A stretch of DNA of 16,366 nucleotides from DATHSY01 sp046729855 (GCA_046729855.1 JBKPHM010000093.1:1-16366), one strand, 5' to 3'. Numbered from the stretch's first letter, positions 6,358 through 13,561 are shown. Notes: generated by a model not told the origin, from the sequence alone. Translations and numbers: made by a program.

Positions 6358-7185
6358 ATGCGGTTCGGTCTGGACATCTCGCAGCACCAACTGACCTGGG
6401 ACGAGATCGTCGCCCGCGGGAAGCTCGCCGAGAACGCCGGTCTCGACGGCGTCTGGGTGTTCGACCACTTCAAAGCGCTGTACGCGGACCCGAGAGGCCC
6501 GTCGCTGGAGGGGTGGACGCTGCTCGCCGGGCTCGCGCGCGAGACCTCCCGCGTGCGCCTCGGCACGCTCGTGACCGGCATGACGCACCGCCATCCCGCC
6601 GTGCTTGCCGCCGAGATCGTGACGGTTGACCACCTGTCGGGCGGACGCGTCGAGTGCGCGATCGGCGCGGCGTGGAACGAGTCGGAGCACCGCGAGCTCG
6701 GGATTCCGTTCCCGTCGATGCGCGACCGGATGGATCGCCTCGAGGAGGGCGTGCAGGTCCTGCGCGCGCTGTTCACCGAGGATGATGCCACCTTCGAGGG
6801 TCGCCACTACCGACTCGAGAACGCGACGTACAACCCGAAGCCCGTCCAACAGCCGCATCCGCCGATCTGGATCGGGGGAGAAGGCAGGCGACGGACGCTG
6901 CCGATCGCCGGACGGTACGCCGACGCGTGGCACGGGTGGGCCGCGAATGCAGCGGAGCTCGCCGAGATCCGCGGGATCATCGACCGTTCGGCCGAGGACG
7001 CCGGCCGTGACCCGGCGTCGATCCTTCGGGCGTCGAGCCTGTCGATCTCCGAACCGTGGGACGAGGTGAAAGCCTCGTACGAGTGGATGGCGGCGGGCGG
7101 CGTCGGCTACCTCGTGATCGACTGGCCGAGCGAAGGACAGGGCCGGCTCGAGGAGTTCCTCGAACAGGTGCTCCCGACCCTGTAG
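6358..7185 (+). CDS. LLM-class (luciferase-like, probably F420-dependent) oxidoreductase
   Basis: This 275-aa TIM-barrel protein has the bacterial-luciferase/F420 hallmarks. LAENAGLDGVWVFDHF at residues 23-38, RVRLGTLVTGMTHRHPAVLAAEIVTVDHLSGGR at 65-97 and IGAAWNESEHRELG at 102-115 are the core motifs. YNPKPVQQPHPPIWIGGEG at 158-175 is the 'P-x-P-x-Q-x-P-x-P-P-I-W-I-G-G' block. Members are F420- or FMN-dependent dehydrogenases, reductases or monooxygenases. F420 dependence is inferred from the TMTHRHP and GRVECAIG blocks and not proven. The ATG at 6358 has no SD, so a leaderless message from TAAGCT (6343-6348) is possible. Confidence 0.85.
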   Translation: MRFGLDISQHQLTWDEIVARGKLAENAGLDGVWVFDHFKALYADPRGPSLEGWTLLAGLARETSRVRLGTLVTGMTHRHPAVLAAEIVTVDHLSGGRVECAIGAAWNESEHRELGIPFPSMRDRMDRLEEGVQVLRALFTEDDATFEGRHYRLENATYNPKPVQQPHPPIWIGGEGRRRTLPIAGRYADAWHGWAANAAELAEIRGIIDRSAEDAGRDPASILRASSLSISEPWDEVKASYEWMAAGGVGYLVIDWPSEGQGRLEEFLEQVLPTL

Positions 7186-7227
7186 GCGAGGCGGGATACG
7201 CCTTCGGACTGGCTCCAAACTTGGGGC

Positions 7228-7411
7228 CTATGCTTCGACGCTTCCCGGGAAGGGGTACAGAGCGGCTCCCGCGGCGATCAGGCCGACGGCGGGCCAGGTG
7301 ACCGGCTTCCGGTCTCTCACCACTTCGCGTCACGATCCACAACGGGATCCACACCGCCCCTGAGCCGGGAACGACGATCGTGAAGTGGAAGTTTCGAAGC
7401 GCCAGGCTCAC
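7228..7411 (-). pseudogene. Small membrane protein, frameshifted
   Basis: On the minus strand a GTG at 7411 opens a frame reading SLALRNFHFTIVVPGSGAVW then IPLWIVTR. A second frame continues VVRDRKPVTWPAVGLIAAGA and ALYPFPGSVEA, then a stop at 7228-7230. Joined near 7318 by a one-base shift they give a roughly 60-residue protein with two hydrophobic segments and a basic loop between. This is a sensible topology that neither frame gives alone. The family is not identified. No SD is evident at the GTG. It is convergent with the luciferase-like gene. Confidence 0.4.
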
Positions 7412-7609
7412 GGCACTTGTGATCGGGCGGGGCGGCGATAAAGCTCGTTCACCCCTCGTATCCGTCGAGACGGCCCCACGAGATGCCGTTCTCGTTACGT
7501 TCGCGCGGCGCCCGATCGAGCCACTGACACGTGCCCTAGAGCCCGTCGGCCGAGACGACGCGAGCCCATCCCACTCCCTGGGGTGCGCCGACGGTCTCGG
7601 CCATTGCGA

Positions 7610-7969
7610 TCAGCTCCCCTCGCGAGGCTCGTCGGGACGTTCCGGTGGCGTCGACGAACCGCTCTGTCCGACCCGCTCGCGGATCGCCGTCCCCGCCTCG
7701 TTCACGGTGGCCGCGACAGCGTCGCCGATCGCGCCGACGGCCTTGCGGAGGTCCTGCTTCGCCTGCTCGTCGCGGAGCGTGTCGCCGAGCGCGGTGAACG
7801 CTCGGTTCAGTTGGGCGCTCAGCTCTCGCGCCGCCTCCTCCAGCTTGCGCTGCGTCTCTTGCGGTGTGTCGGCCCCGCCCGTTTCCTTGTACCGGTCGGC
7901 GACCCGCCGTCCCCACGACGAGAACCGCTCACCCACGTTGGTCCAGGCATCCTTCGCGGAATCGGCCAT
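7610..7969 (-). CDS. Small helical hypothetical protein
   Basis: This 119-aa charged, largely alpha-helical protein begins MADSAKDAWTNVGERFSSWG. Heptad-like stretches follow at about residues 38-75 (TQRKLEEAARELSAQLNRAF and nearby), then LRKAVGAIGDAVAATVNEAG and a Pro/Ser-rich tail. There is no TM segment and no enzyme motif. The start at 7969 has GGAGG (7978-7982) eight bases upstream, so the longer in-frame form reaching 8203 is rejected. Similar short proteins occur in actinobacteria as conserved hypotheticals. A structural or DNA-/membrane-associated amphipathic role is possible, but nothing in the sequence decides it. Confidence 0.7.
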   Translation of the reverse strand: MADSAKDAWTNVGERFSSWGRRVADRYKETGGADTPQETQRKLEEAARELSAQLNRAFTALGDTLRDEQAKQDLRKAVGAIGDAVAATVNEAGTAIRERVGQSGSSTPPERPDEPREGS

Positions 7970-8227
7970 CGGCTCCACCTCCGCCTGGCAGCCTACGTCG
8001 TCGACCCCAGAAACCGCCAGGCGACACCGCAGGCACGGCGATCTCTGGCACAGAACGGCGATCAGCCGGCCGTCGTCCCTTCGACGAACACGACCGCGAT
8101 CTGCGGCACACTCGCTGCTGGCGCGCGAGCCAGGGCGTTCCGGTGGCGGGGCGACGGGCGATGCGGCCACGTGAGAGCGCTTGGTGCGCCGCGAGGGAGC
8201 CAATCACGAGGACGAAGGTCAAGTCGC

Positions 8228-8563
8228 ATTTCGACGGGGATCGCGTCGAAACGGCGGAAGGCGCTCGAGGATCCGGAACTGTTCGCAACCTACGTGGCGC
8301 TCGCCGCTGAATCGCGTGAGGTGGTTCAGGAGCACGTTGAGCACCTCGTGGAGCAGCTGAGGCGGATCATCGCCGACGGGGTCGCGCGCGGAGGGTTCGA
8401 CGTGTCCGATCCGTACGCGGCCGCCCGCGCCGTCTTCGACGCGACAACTCGCTTCCACAACCCGGCCCATGCGGCCCAGTGGATCGATCCGGCGATCGAC
8501 GCCTCGTTCGAGAGCGTGTGGGAACTCGTTCTGCGGGGGCTCGGTGGTTCCGCTGGCGATTGA
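8228..8563 (+). pseudogene. TetR-family regulator, C-terminal ligand domain only
   Basis: The frame ending at 8563 reads SKRRKALEDPELFATYVALA, ESREVVQEHVEHLVEQLRRI, IADGVARGGFDVSDPYAAAR and AVFDATTRFHNPAHAAQWID. This is the effector-binding C-terminal domain of an AcrR/TetR-type repressor, complete to its normal end. The roughly 100-residue N-terminal HTH region is absent. Upstream sequence in all plus frames (7980-8230) is Arg-rich without a TetR helix-turn-helix, and no SD-associated start precedes the domain. It is a 5'-truncated pseudogene. It may once have regulated the reductase gene about 100 nt downstream. Confidence 0.7.
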
Positions 8564-8667
8564 GGAACGCGACCCAGCTAGCGCCAGACCGGCTTTTCCG
8601 GGCCGAACGACGACGCCAGGCACCGTCAGGGAGTGCCAGAATCGGTGCTACACGAGGGAGAAGAACG

Positions 8668-9327
8668 ATGGGCACACTCGTTGTCGGAACGTTTCTGACT
8701 CTCGACGGCGTCATGCAGGGCCCGGGCGGTCCAGATGAGGATCGCACCGGCGGGTTCGCTCACGGCGGATGGTCCGTCGGCTACTGGGACGACGCCATGG
8801 GGGAGCTCATCACGGAGTGGACCGCAAGGGCCGATGCGCTTCTCCTCGGACGGACAACCTACGAGATCTTCGCGGCGCACTGGCCGCACGTCCCTGACGA
8901 CGATCCGGTCGGTGCGGTGCTCAATCGCGTCCCGAAATACGTTGCCTCCACCACACTGAAGACGGTGGAGTGGAACAACTCGACGCTCCTCGAAGGCGAC
9001 GTGCCCAGGGCCGTGGCCGCGCTCAAGGGCGCTCGGAGCGGCGAGATCCAGGTTCACGGTAGTTGCGGGCTCCTGCAGACCTTGATCGAGCACGACCTGA
9101 TCGACGAGTATCGCCTGTGGACCTTCCCCGTCCTGCTCGGCAGCGGTAGGCGGCTCTTCGAAGCGGGAACGATCCCCGCCGGCCTCGAGCTCATCGACAG
9201 CACTTCCTCTGCAACCGGCGTGGTCATCAACCGGTACCGTCGTGCAGGCGAGATCAGATACGGCTCGTTCGCAGTCGACGAGCGAGGAGGAGTGGAGGCG
9301 CTCTGGAAGGAAGGGGAAAAGCGCTGA
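8668..9327 (+). CDS. Dihydrofolate-reductase-family (RibD C-terminal domain) reductase
   Basis: This 219-aa protein of the RibD_C/YwjB-YyaP type is built on the DHFR fold. Landmarks are FLTLDGVMQGPGG at residues 9-21, ADALLLGRTTYEIFAAHWP at 55-73 with the LGRxTYE block, PKYVASTTL at 89-97, IQVHGSCGLLQTLIEHDLID at 127-146 and EYRLWTFPVLLGSGRRLFE at 147-165. These proteins bind NADPH, but their substrates are mostly unknown and they are not the essential DHFR. GGGAG (8656-8660) lies seven bases before the ATG. The C-terminal 30 residues (RRAGEIRYGSF...WKEGEKR) extend past the usual end. Confidence 0.85.
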   Translation: MGTLVVGTFLTLDGVMQGPGGPDEDRTGGFAHGGWSVGYWDDAMGELITEWTARADALLLGRTTYEIFAAHWPHVPDDDPVGAVLNRVPKYVASTTLKTVEWNNSTLLEGDVPRAVAALKGARSGEIQVHGSCGLLQTLIEHDLIDEYRLWTFPVLLGSGRRLFEAGTIPAGLELIDSTSSATGVVINRYRRAGEIRYGSFAVDERGGVEALWKEGEKR

Positions 9328-9392
9328 ATCGAGACTAGGGAGTCGGCGGAGAGCCCCGACCACTCCCCGGAATCTCTGCGAGAACTTCTCGT

Positions 9393-9409
9393 TGCACCCA
9401 ACTGGACAG
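9393..9409. repeat. 17-bp repeat, copy 1 (insertion-sequence-end-like)
   Basis: TGCACCCAACTGGACAG occurs here and again at 16347-16363 in the same orientation. Read on the other strand it begins with C-TGTCCAGTTGGGTGCA; a TGT... start is typical of terminal inverted repeats of several IS families such as IS481. No transposase accompanies it. Confidence 0.55.
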
Positions 9410-9479
9410 TACGCGAAAAGATACCCGCAGGTAGAAGGGCATATGCTCCGTCTGAGCAGCCGCCACGCGAAGCCGCTTG

Positions 9480-9740
9480 ATCACCGCAGGCGAGTTTCTG
9501 GTCGCCCGCAACCCCGAGCAGGACAGAAGCTCCCGTATCTGCTCCGCGTTCCTATCGAAGGGGGAATGGTCCTGAAGGCTCGGGGAGGCCTGGCCAGTGC
9601 TGGAGCCATCCTTCTGTCGACCAGGCTATTCCCTCGGGACGGCCGCTCAGGTGACGTGATCCGTGTTGCGGCGTTCCCGCTCCGCTTCCTCCCACACGAT
9701 CGCGGCTCGGGCCGGCGCCATCTGACCAAAGGCTGGCTCA
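9480..9740 (+). pseudogene. ERCC4-domain nuclease family protein, decayed N-terminal region
   Basis: One frame reads ITAGEFLVARNPEQD and, after a one-base break at about 9525-9527, KLPYLLRVPIEGGMVLKAR. This closely resembles the N-terminus of actinobacterial ERCC4-domain proteins ('F-x-V-A-R-N-P-x-x-D-S-x-L-P-Y-L-L-R-L-P-x-E-G-G-x-V-L-K-A-R-x-x-W-P'). A second shift near 9580 would restore EAWP, and weaker traces such as HDRGSGRRHL resemble the later D-R-x-R-x-x-R-S segment. The catalytic ERCC4 part is not recognisable. The gene is therefore degraded by several indels, and a protein of the family is over 200 aa. It starts about 80 nt after the IS-end-like 17-mer. Confidence 0.55.
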
Positions 9741-9979
9741 CGCCACCTCCCAGGGACGAACATCAATCCCAGGCACGAACCAAGCGACCGAAACCGCTCG
9801 CCGCCCAGATCGCAGCGACTGTCCGGGTCATTTCTCCTGGTGCGTCATGTGACCCTCGGGTGGACAGACCCGGTTCCTCCGACGGGATACTCCTCCTTCC
9901 GAGGCCCGAGGCGTATGAGGTGCACTTGGAGCCAACCACCGCCGGCGGTATCTATGCTCACGCGGTCGAGGGATACTGG
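9741..9979. other. Undetermined stretch, no gene seen
   Basis: No supported gene. A plus frame ends with EAYEVHLEPTTAGGIYAHAV before a TAG near 9980. It looks protein-like but has no start and no recognised family, and may be the tail of the decayed nuclease gene or chance. Confidence 0.3.
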
Positions 9980-10001
9980 TAGAACACAGCTAGAACACAA
10001 C
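9980..10001. repeat. 11-bp tandem duplication at a stop codon
   Basis: TAGAACACAGC (9980-9990) is followed directly by TAGAACACAAC (9991-10001), ten of eleven bases identical. The duplication covers the stop codon of the minus-strand gene ending at 9990 and the last plus-strand TAG. Confidence 0.4.
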
Positions 10002-10481
10002 CTCCGCGACGATGAACGCGGCGGTCGCCCCTATCCGGGCCGTGTACGTTCGCCATCCGAACGCACGGCCGAAGCCGGAGCGAAAGCACGAAGCAAGTTC
10101 CGCGCCAAGACCGTGGAGATCGTCCTGGTCCCCGAACTCGAATCCGGTTCGGTGGATCGAAACGTTCGTCCGCAGGAGCCCACCGAGGTCGAGCGTCCCC
10201 TCGCGGAGCAGCCGGCCTTGCTTCGGTGGGAGCACCGAGACGTCGACGTACGCGAGGTGGCGCGAGAAGACCCTTGGTCCGGCACGGTAGAGCGTCGTTC
10301 GACGAAGCAGAGTCGTGGCCGTGTCGAGGGGCGGCGCGACGAAGGAGGGGTGGGGTGGAACGACGATCCGCTGTCCGAGAACGTCGAGCGTGGGCTCCGT
10401 GCCGTATCGACGTTCGATCGCCTCGACAAGCGTCGCCGACGTCTCTCGGAGCAGGGCGTCGGCGTCGTACCGAGGTCGCAC
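9990..10481 (-). CDS. Chorismate-pyruvate-lyase-like (UbiC/UTRA-fold) protein
   Basis: A GTG start at 10481 with SD GGGAGGTGA five bases upstream gives 163 aa. The central part, residues 59-114 (LRRTTLYRAG...SRHLAYVDVSVLPPKQGRLL...LDLGGLLRTNVSIHRTGFEFG), follows the UbiC/DUF98 pattern. In that pattern an Arg-containing strand precedes 'A-x-x-x-L-P-x-x-x-R/G-x-L-L-x-G-x-x-x-L-G-x-L-L'. The protein ends with WRTYTARIGATAAFIVAEVV, comparable to the terminal R-x-Y...E strand that closes the lyase active site. It could convert chorismate or bind a related aromatic ligand; the match is by eye and moderate. The longer in-frame form to 10730 is rejected because it lacks an SD and has low-complexity sequence. 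It is a lone gene. Confidence 0.5.
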   Translation of the reverse strand: MRPRYDADALLRETSATLVEAIERRYGTEPTLDVLGQRIVVPPHPSFVAPPLDTATTLLRRTTLYRAGPRVFSRHLAYVDVSVLPPKQGRLLREGTLDLGGLLRTNVSIHRTGFEFGDQDDLHGLGAELASCFRSGFGRAFGWRTYTARIGATAAFIVAEVVF

Positions 10482-11062
10482 GCCAGTCACCTCCCTGAAA
10501 CCCACACGCTCAGATCCCCATTTGACCTGCGTCCGGTGCAGAGCGCCGGGTCCCGAGCACCTCACGCCTGAAGGGTGGCATGACTCCGATCGTCCGCCTG
10601 CCCTCGTATCATGGACGAGCCCGCCCAACACGTCCCGGCGTCGCACGCAGACCGGGGCTTCGGTCGCGGTCGCGATCTGGCCGGTGAACGTCGGCGGCGC
10701 TGCACGCCGCGATGCGCTGATCTGCAACATCTGGAACGAGGAAGAGCAGGAGGCGCGCTACCTGGAAGGGACGGGCACCAGTTTACCGTCGAGTAGCTCT
10801 GTTTCGCCGCGTCCGATGCGATGCGTCACGCCGGCGGGCTGGCCTTCTGCGGTGCCGGGGGCTCGCGGACGACGTTCGTTCGTTGCGACAGAGTCTCGAC
10901 GGCGTCGGGCGTGCTGCCGGCGCTGACCTCGCATTTGGATGCTGCTTAGAGTTGAGCGCGCCGGTCGATGGGCGAGTTCGACGGCCCGACGGCCGCTCCC
11001 CGGTCGCTCCCCGGTCGAGATCGGTGGCCTGGATCTGCGAGAGGGGATGTCGGGCGGGCGAG
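10482..11062. other. Long gene-poor stretch
   Basis: No gene can be supported. A plus frame around 10640-10780 contains ASVAVAIWPVNVGGAARRDA and LICNIWNEEEQEARYLEGTG. It looks protein-like and may be a remnant, but has no start with an SD. The rest is Arg/Pro-rich translation in all frames. An 11-bp tandem repeat lies at 10994-11015. Confidence 0.4.
10994..11015. repeat. 11-bp tandem repeat, two copies
   Basis: CGCTCCCCGGT occurs twice head to tail (10994-11004 and 11005-11015) and is followed by a partial third unit CG. No function is suggested. Confidence 0.5.
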
Positions 11063-11218
11063 CTACTGCGTCTCGAAGCGGCGCCGCAGCCCACCGGAAA
11101 GACGTCCCCCGCAATGCGGGCACACTGTCGGGGAGGACGCCACGGTGACTGCCAGCGTGCGTCCGCGGCACGACGCAACCTGCCAACGTTCGGCCTCATC
11201 TGGCGGTCCGAGCACCAC
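11063..11218 (-). CDS. Possible small zinc-ribbon-like protein
   Basis: A GTG at 11218 opens 51 codons on the minus strand, reading PPDEAERWQVASCRGRTLAV near the N-terminus. It ends with TVCPHCGGRLSGGLRRRFET and a Gln. CPHCGG is a classical zinc-knuckle half-site, and a single extra Cys (ASC) precedes it. The basic GLRRRFETQ tail could contact nucleic acid. There is no visible SD, but the ORF starts 13 nt after the stop of the Cys-rich gene on the same strand and could be translated by coupling. With only three Cys it would need His/Asp ligands or dimerisation to bind zinc. Confidence 0.4.
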   Translation of the reverse strand: MVLGPPDEAERWQVASCRGRTLAVTVASSPTVCPHCGGRLSGGLRRRFETQ

Positions 11219-11231
11219 CGATCCGACGTGG

Positions 11232-11495
11232 TCAGCGTCGCGTCTGGCCCGCCTGCCACGCGCGAATGTTCTCCACGTGCGAGCGGGTCTCGGCCGCGTG
11301 CTCGCACGTTAGGGGATCGTCGCAGGGCGGATTCCCCTCCATCGTGAAGAAGTTGAAGCGGCAGCTGTCGCAGAGGACGTTCAGCTCCTCCGGCAGGTAG
11401 GGGCAGTCCCCCCAGCTGCAGGAGCGCTCTCCCTCGCCCGTCGCGAAGTCCAGCCCGCATCCGGGACATTGCCGGAACGATTCCCATCGCGCCAT
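11232..11495 (-). CDS. Small Cys-rich, zinc-binding-like conserved hypothetical protein
   Basis: This 87-aa protein has eight Cys residues in paired arrangement. CPGC at residues 10-13 and CDSC at 42-45 are two CxxC knuckles, with C26/C31 (SCSWGDC) and C58/C64 between and after. The core DFATGEGERSCSWGDCPYLP, then VLCDSCRFNFFTMEGNPPC, looks like a compact two-zinc fold. I recognise it as a conserved actinobacterial-type small protein without known function. The ATG at 11495 is preceded by GGGAGG eight to nine bases upstream. The gene is divergent from the small orphan at 11834 and is followed by a possible second Cys-containing ORF. Confidence 0.75.
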   Translation of the reverse strand: MARWESFRQCPGCGLDFATGEGERSCSWGDCPYLPEELNVLCDSCRFNFFTMEGNPPCDDPLTCEHAAETRSHVENIRAWQAGQTRR

Positions 11496-11833
11496 GTCCG
11501 TCGCCTCCCACGATCATCTCTACGGCGAGTGGATCGCGTTCCGGGAGGGCTTAACGACCCTTCCCCGACCGGCCGTTCGGCCCGGTCAGCAGATGTTGGC
11601 AAGCTGGTCGCCGGCGAGCGTGGTCGACGGTCCGGTGACCGCGACCACCGTTCGAAGCTCGAGGCGGGCGGGCCATCCTGCTCACGAGAGGCGAGCCAGG
11701 AACAACAAGTCCGGGCTCGAATGGTTGGAGTCGGTCGGTCCGCCTAGCCGGGAAGTCCCAATCCGATCGGGCCGTTCGACCCGTGCGCGTTCCGCGCGTG
11801 CCGAGCCACGCTCCCCCGAGTGAGGAGGGTGCG
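11496..11833. other. Divergent intergenic region
   Basis: About 340 nt between two divergent genes. A minus frame reads RLELRTVVAVTGPSTTLAGD, then QLANIC and a stop, without a usable start, so it is at most a scrap. GACCGG/CCGGTC near 11568-11588 can form a short hairpin. No clear promoter motif stands out. Confidence 0.4.
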
Positions 11834-12106
11834 ATGCTGGCGACGCACGAGGTTCGGCGTGACGGTCCGGATCTGCACGTGACCCTTCCTGACGTTCTGC
11901 CTCCGAACTGGACCATGCTCAGGCGCGACGTGGATCTCGATCTCGAGAACGGCGTCGAGCGGGCGTTCGTCAGAATCCCGGGAGCCCGTCATCTCGCGGC
12001 CGAAGACGAACGCGAACTCATCTCGTTCGAGCGATCGCTCCGCGAGTTGGGGGTGGACGTTCACGTGTGGCGCACGATGCCGTTCGCCGAGGTGTTCCTC
12101 GGGTAG
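11834..12106 (+). CDS. Small orphan protein, possibly STAS-like
   Basis: This 90-aa soluble protein has alternating strands and helices. Residues 1-33 give an N-terminal pair of strands (LHVTLPDVLP, MLRRDVDLDL). ERAFVRIPGARHLAAEDERE is a beta-turn-helix unit at about 42-61, and ELGVDVHVWRTMPFAEVFL at about 71-89 a final strand and helix. This resembles the beta-alpha layout of STAS/anti-anti-sigma domains, but there is no conserved phosphorylatable D-S/T motif, so the link is only inference. GAGGAGGGT lies a few bases before the ATG at 11834. It is convergent with the membrane protein at 12295, with a palindromic terminator between them. Confidence 0.6.
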   Translation: MLATHEVRRDGPDLHVTLPDVLPPNWTMLRRDVDLDLENGVERAFVRIPGARHLAAEDERELISFERSLRELGVDVHVWRTMPFAEVFLG

Positions 12107-12233
12107 GAGCCACGTTCGGCTCGGGGAGCCGCGCAACGGCGTCGAGACATTGCCGGAATTCGGGGAGATCTCATTGAATCGGGTCGGCACGCGGCCCTAG
12201 CGTTCGATGTACAGCCGGCTAGTCACGCGAGCG

Positions 12234-12257
12234 AACCGCCCCTTCGAAGGGGCGGTT
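12234..12257. terminator. Perfect palindromic hairpin between convergent genes
   Basis: AACCGCCCCTT and AAGGGGCGGTT are perfect 11-bp arms around a central CG, forming a 24-bp palindrome. It lies between the 3' ends of the + gene (12106) and the - gene (12295). A symmetric hairpin here can act as a bidirectional terminator. Neither side has a long U-tract, so intrinsic strength is uncertain. Confidence 0.6.
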
Positions 12258-12294
12258 GCTCCGCCGCGATGCTGGCCGCCCGGCCAACGCGAGC

Positions 12295-12585
12295 TCACGA
12301 TCCGCCGGCCGATGACGGACGAGGGAACGCCTCGCCACTCGGCCCGTAGCGCACTCCCGAACTTGCACTGTCGCCCATGGCGCCGGCCGGCGAGCTCGGC
12401 CCTCGCGGGACCACGTAGGAGGGCTGCGGCTTCGGGGTCGTCGGCTGCGATCGGGCCTCGCTGCGACCGAATGCCCATGCCCCCGCGATAAGCAGCAGAC
12501 CAGCCAGGACGAGAGCGGTCAGCCAGTAGAAGCGGACCAGTCGGCGGGACCCGCCCGCTCCGATCGTCCCTGTCGTGGCGCTCAT
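12295..12585 (-). CDS. Single-pass membrane protein with Pro/Ser-rich tail
   Basis: A start at 12585 gives 96 aa and is fixed by AAGGAGGTGA (12591-12600), a perfect anti-SD match five bases upstream and the strongest in the window. The basic N-terminus (GGSRRLVRFYW) precedes one TM segment, about residues 19-38 (WLTALVLAGLLLIAGAWAFG). The C-terminal tail is Pro/Ser/Gly-rich and hydrophilic, with PTTPKPQPSYVVPRGPSSPA in its middle. The topology is N-in with an extracytoplasmic tail, or an uncleaved signal anchor. There is no lipobox and no catalytic motif. Function unknown. Confidence 0.7.
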   Translation of the reverse strand: MSATTGTIGAGGSRRLVRFYWLTALVLAGLLLIAGAWAFGRSEARSQPTTPKPQPSYVVPRGPSSPAGAMGDSASSGVRYGPSGEAFPRPSSAGGS

Positions 12586-12590
12586 CCGTA

Positions 12591-12600
12591 TCACCTCCTT
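12591..12600 (-). promoter_or_regulatory. Perfect Shine-Dalgarno sequence
   Basis: AAGGAGGTGA (minus strand) is fully complementary to the 16S 3' end. It lies five bases before the ATG at 12585 and excludes the longer in-frame start at 12672. Confidence 0.8.
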
Positions 12601-12737
12601 GTGGAGGACGATAGGAGGTCGGCCGAACCGAGTCGGTGTCCCTCGCGACGAAGAGCGAGTGTCTTCGGTCACAGAATCCGAAGGGTCGTTCCCTCGCCGC
12701 TCCCTCTGGGATGCTCGCGGGAAAGGAAGGAGGCGCA

Positions 12738-13169
12738 GTGACCGTCGTTGCGATCCACCTGGGCGCGCCTGGGGTCGTCGAGCTTGGGGCCGTCGATTCG
12801 GTCAGGGCCGTCGCGGGCAAGGGGTTGGAGGGCGATCGCCATTTCCATCCCGACGGCGCGGCGCCGGGACAGGCCCTCACCCTGGTCGAGGAGGAGGTCG
12901 TCCAGTTAGTGGGCCTCCCCCCCGGTGGGACGCGACGCCAGGTGACGGTTCGAGGCGTGCGACTGAACGAGCTGATCGGCAAGCGATTCCGCGTGGGCGA
13001 GGTCGAGTGCTTCGGGGTCCGGCTGTGCGAGCCGTGCGAGCATCTGCAGAGGCTGACGAGACCGGGGATCATCAAGGACCTCGTCCACCGCGCGGGGATC
13101 AACGCCGACATCCTCTCGGGCGGCACGATCGCTCTCGGCGACGAGGTTGTCGAGCTCCCTCACGCGTGA
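12738..13169 (+). CDS. MOSC-domain protein
   Basis: This 143-aa protein matches a stand-alone MOSC domain (molybdenum-cofactor sulfurase C-terminal domain). AVAGKGLEGDRHFHPDG at about residues 25-40 is the G-x-x-G-D-R-H entry motif. ALTLVEEEVVQ at 46-56, VRGVRLNELIGKRFRVGEVE at 71-90 and RLCEPCEHLQRLTRPGIIKD at 95-114 follow. Cys97 and/or Cys100 correspond to the conserved Cys proposed to carry sulfur. MOSC proteins act in sulfur transfer or Moco-dependent reduction, for example of N-hydroxylated compounds. The GTG at 12738 is chosen because AAGGAGG (12727-12733) lies four bases upstream; an ATG at 12711 lies beyond it. No molybdoenzyme gene is next to it. Confidence 0.85.
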   Translation: MTVVAIHLGAPGVVELGAVDSVRAVAGKGLEGDRHFHPDGAAPGQALTLVEEEVVQLVGLPPGGTRRQVTVRGVRLNELIGKRFRVGEVECFGVRLCEPCEHLQRLTRPGIIKDLVHRAGINADILSGGTIALGDEVVELPHA

Positions 13170-13193
13170 GGTCGTCGGGGCGCGAGCCCCCTT

Positions 13194-13475
13194 CTAGGAA
13201 GCGAGTGCGTAGTCTGGCAGGTCGACCACGGGTGCGTGAACCGGTCGGACATCCGGCTGTGTAATGCTCGGTACCAATGCGCGGAAGGCCACGATGGCGT
13301 CTCCATCGCTTTCGGCGGATAGACCACGCTGCACCCTATGGGAACCGAACAAGGCGGTGCCCGAGTATCGCGGATGGCGCAGAATGACGAGTTCTGTGCT
13401 GGCGATGCTGAGAGGCTGTACCTGGTGAGGCGCGGGCGACGGGCCTCGTACGAGATGACTCAGGCAGCGTCGCAT
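13194..13475 (-). CDS. Possible orphan hypothetical protein
   Basis: This is a minus-strand ORF of 93 codons from ATG 13475. The C-terminal two thirds are protein-like (ELVILRHPRYSGTALFGSHR, then GDAIVAFRALVPSITQPDVR and VVDLPDYALAS). The first 25 residues are less convincing, and there is no proper SD. It is convergent with the MOSC gene (24 nt gap) and divergent from the methyltransferase, which leaves an intergenic block with phased repeats upstream. It is not a family I recognise; it may be a truncated gene or non-coding. Confidence 0.3.
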   Translation of the reverse strand: MRRCLSHLVRGPSPAPHQVQPLSIASTELVILRHPRYSGTALFGSHRVQRGLSAESDGDAIVAFRALVPSITQPDVRPVHAPVVDLPDYALAS

Positions 13476-13561
13476 TTCCAGGATGCGGGTAGAACGCCAC
13501 TGCGTCGGCGCGGGTTGACGCCTTGAAAGGACGCTTTGGATCGGCGGCCGGCGCCGCCGCC

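Noticed and set aside
6133..7218. 361-codon minus-strand ORF
   Set aside because: Antisense shadow of the luciferase-like gene, whose motifs are unambiguous on the plus strand.
7536..7604. 22-codon minus ORF ending GVGWARVVSADGL
   Set aside because: Protein-like ending, but too short, with no recognised family and an imprecisely spaced SD.
10611..10796. 61-codon plus ORF
   Set aside because: No SD and Arg-rich composition. A neighbouring frame looks more protein-like but has no start.
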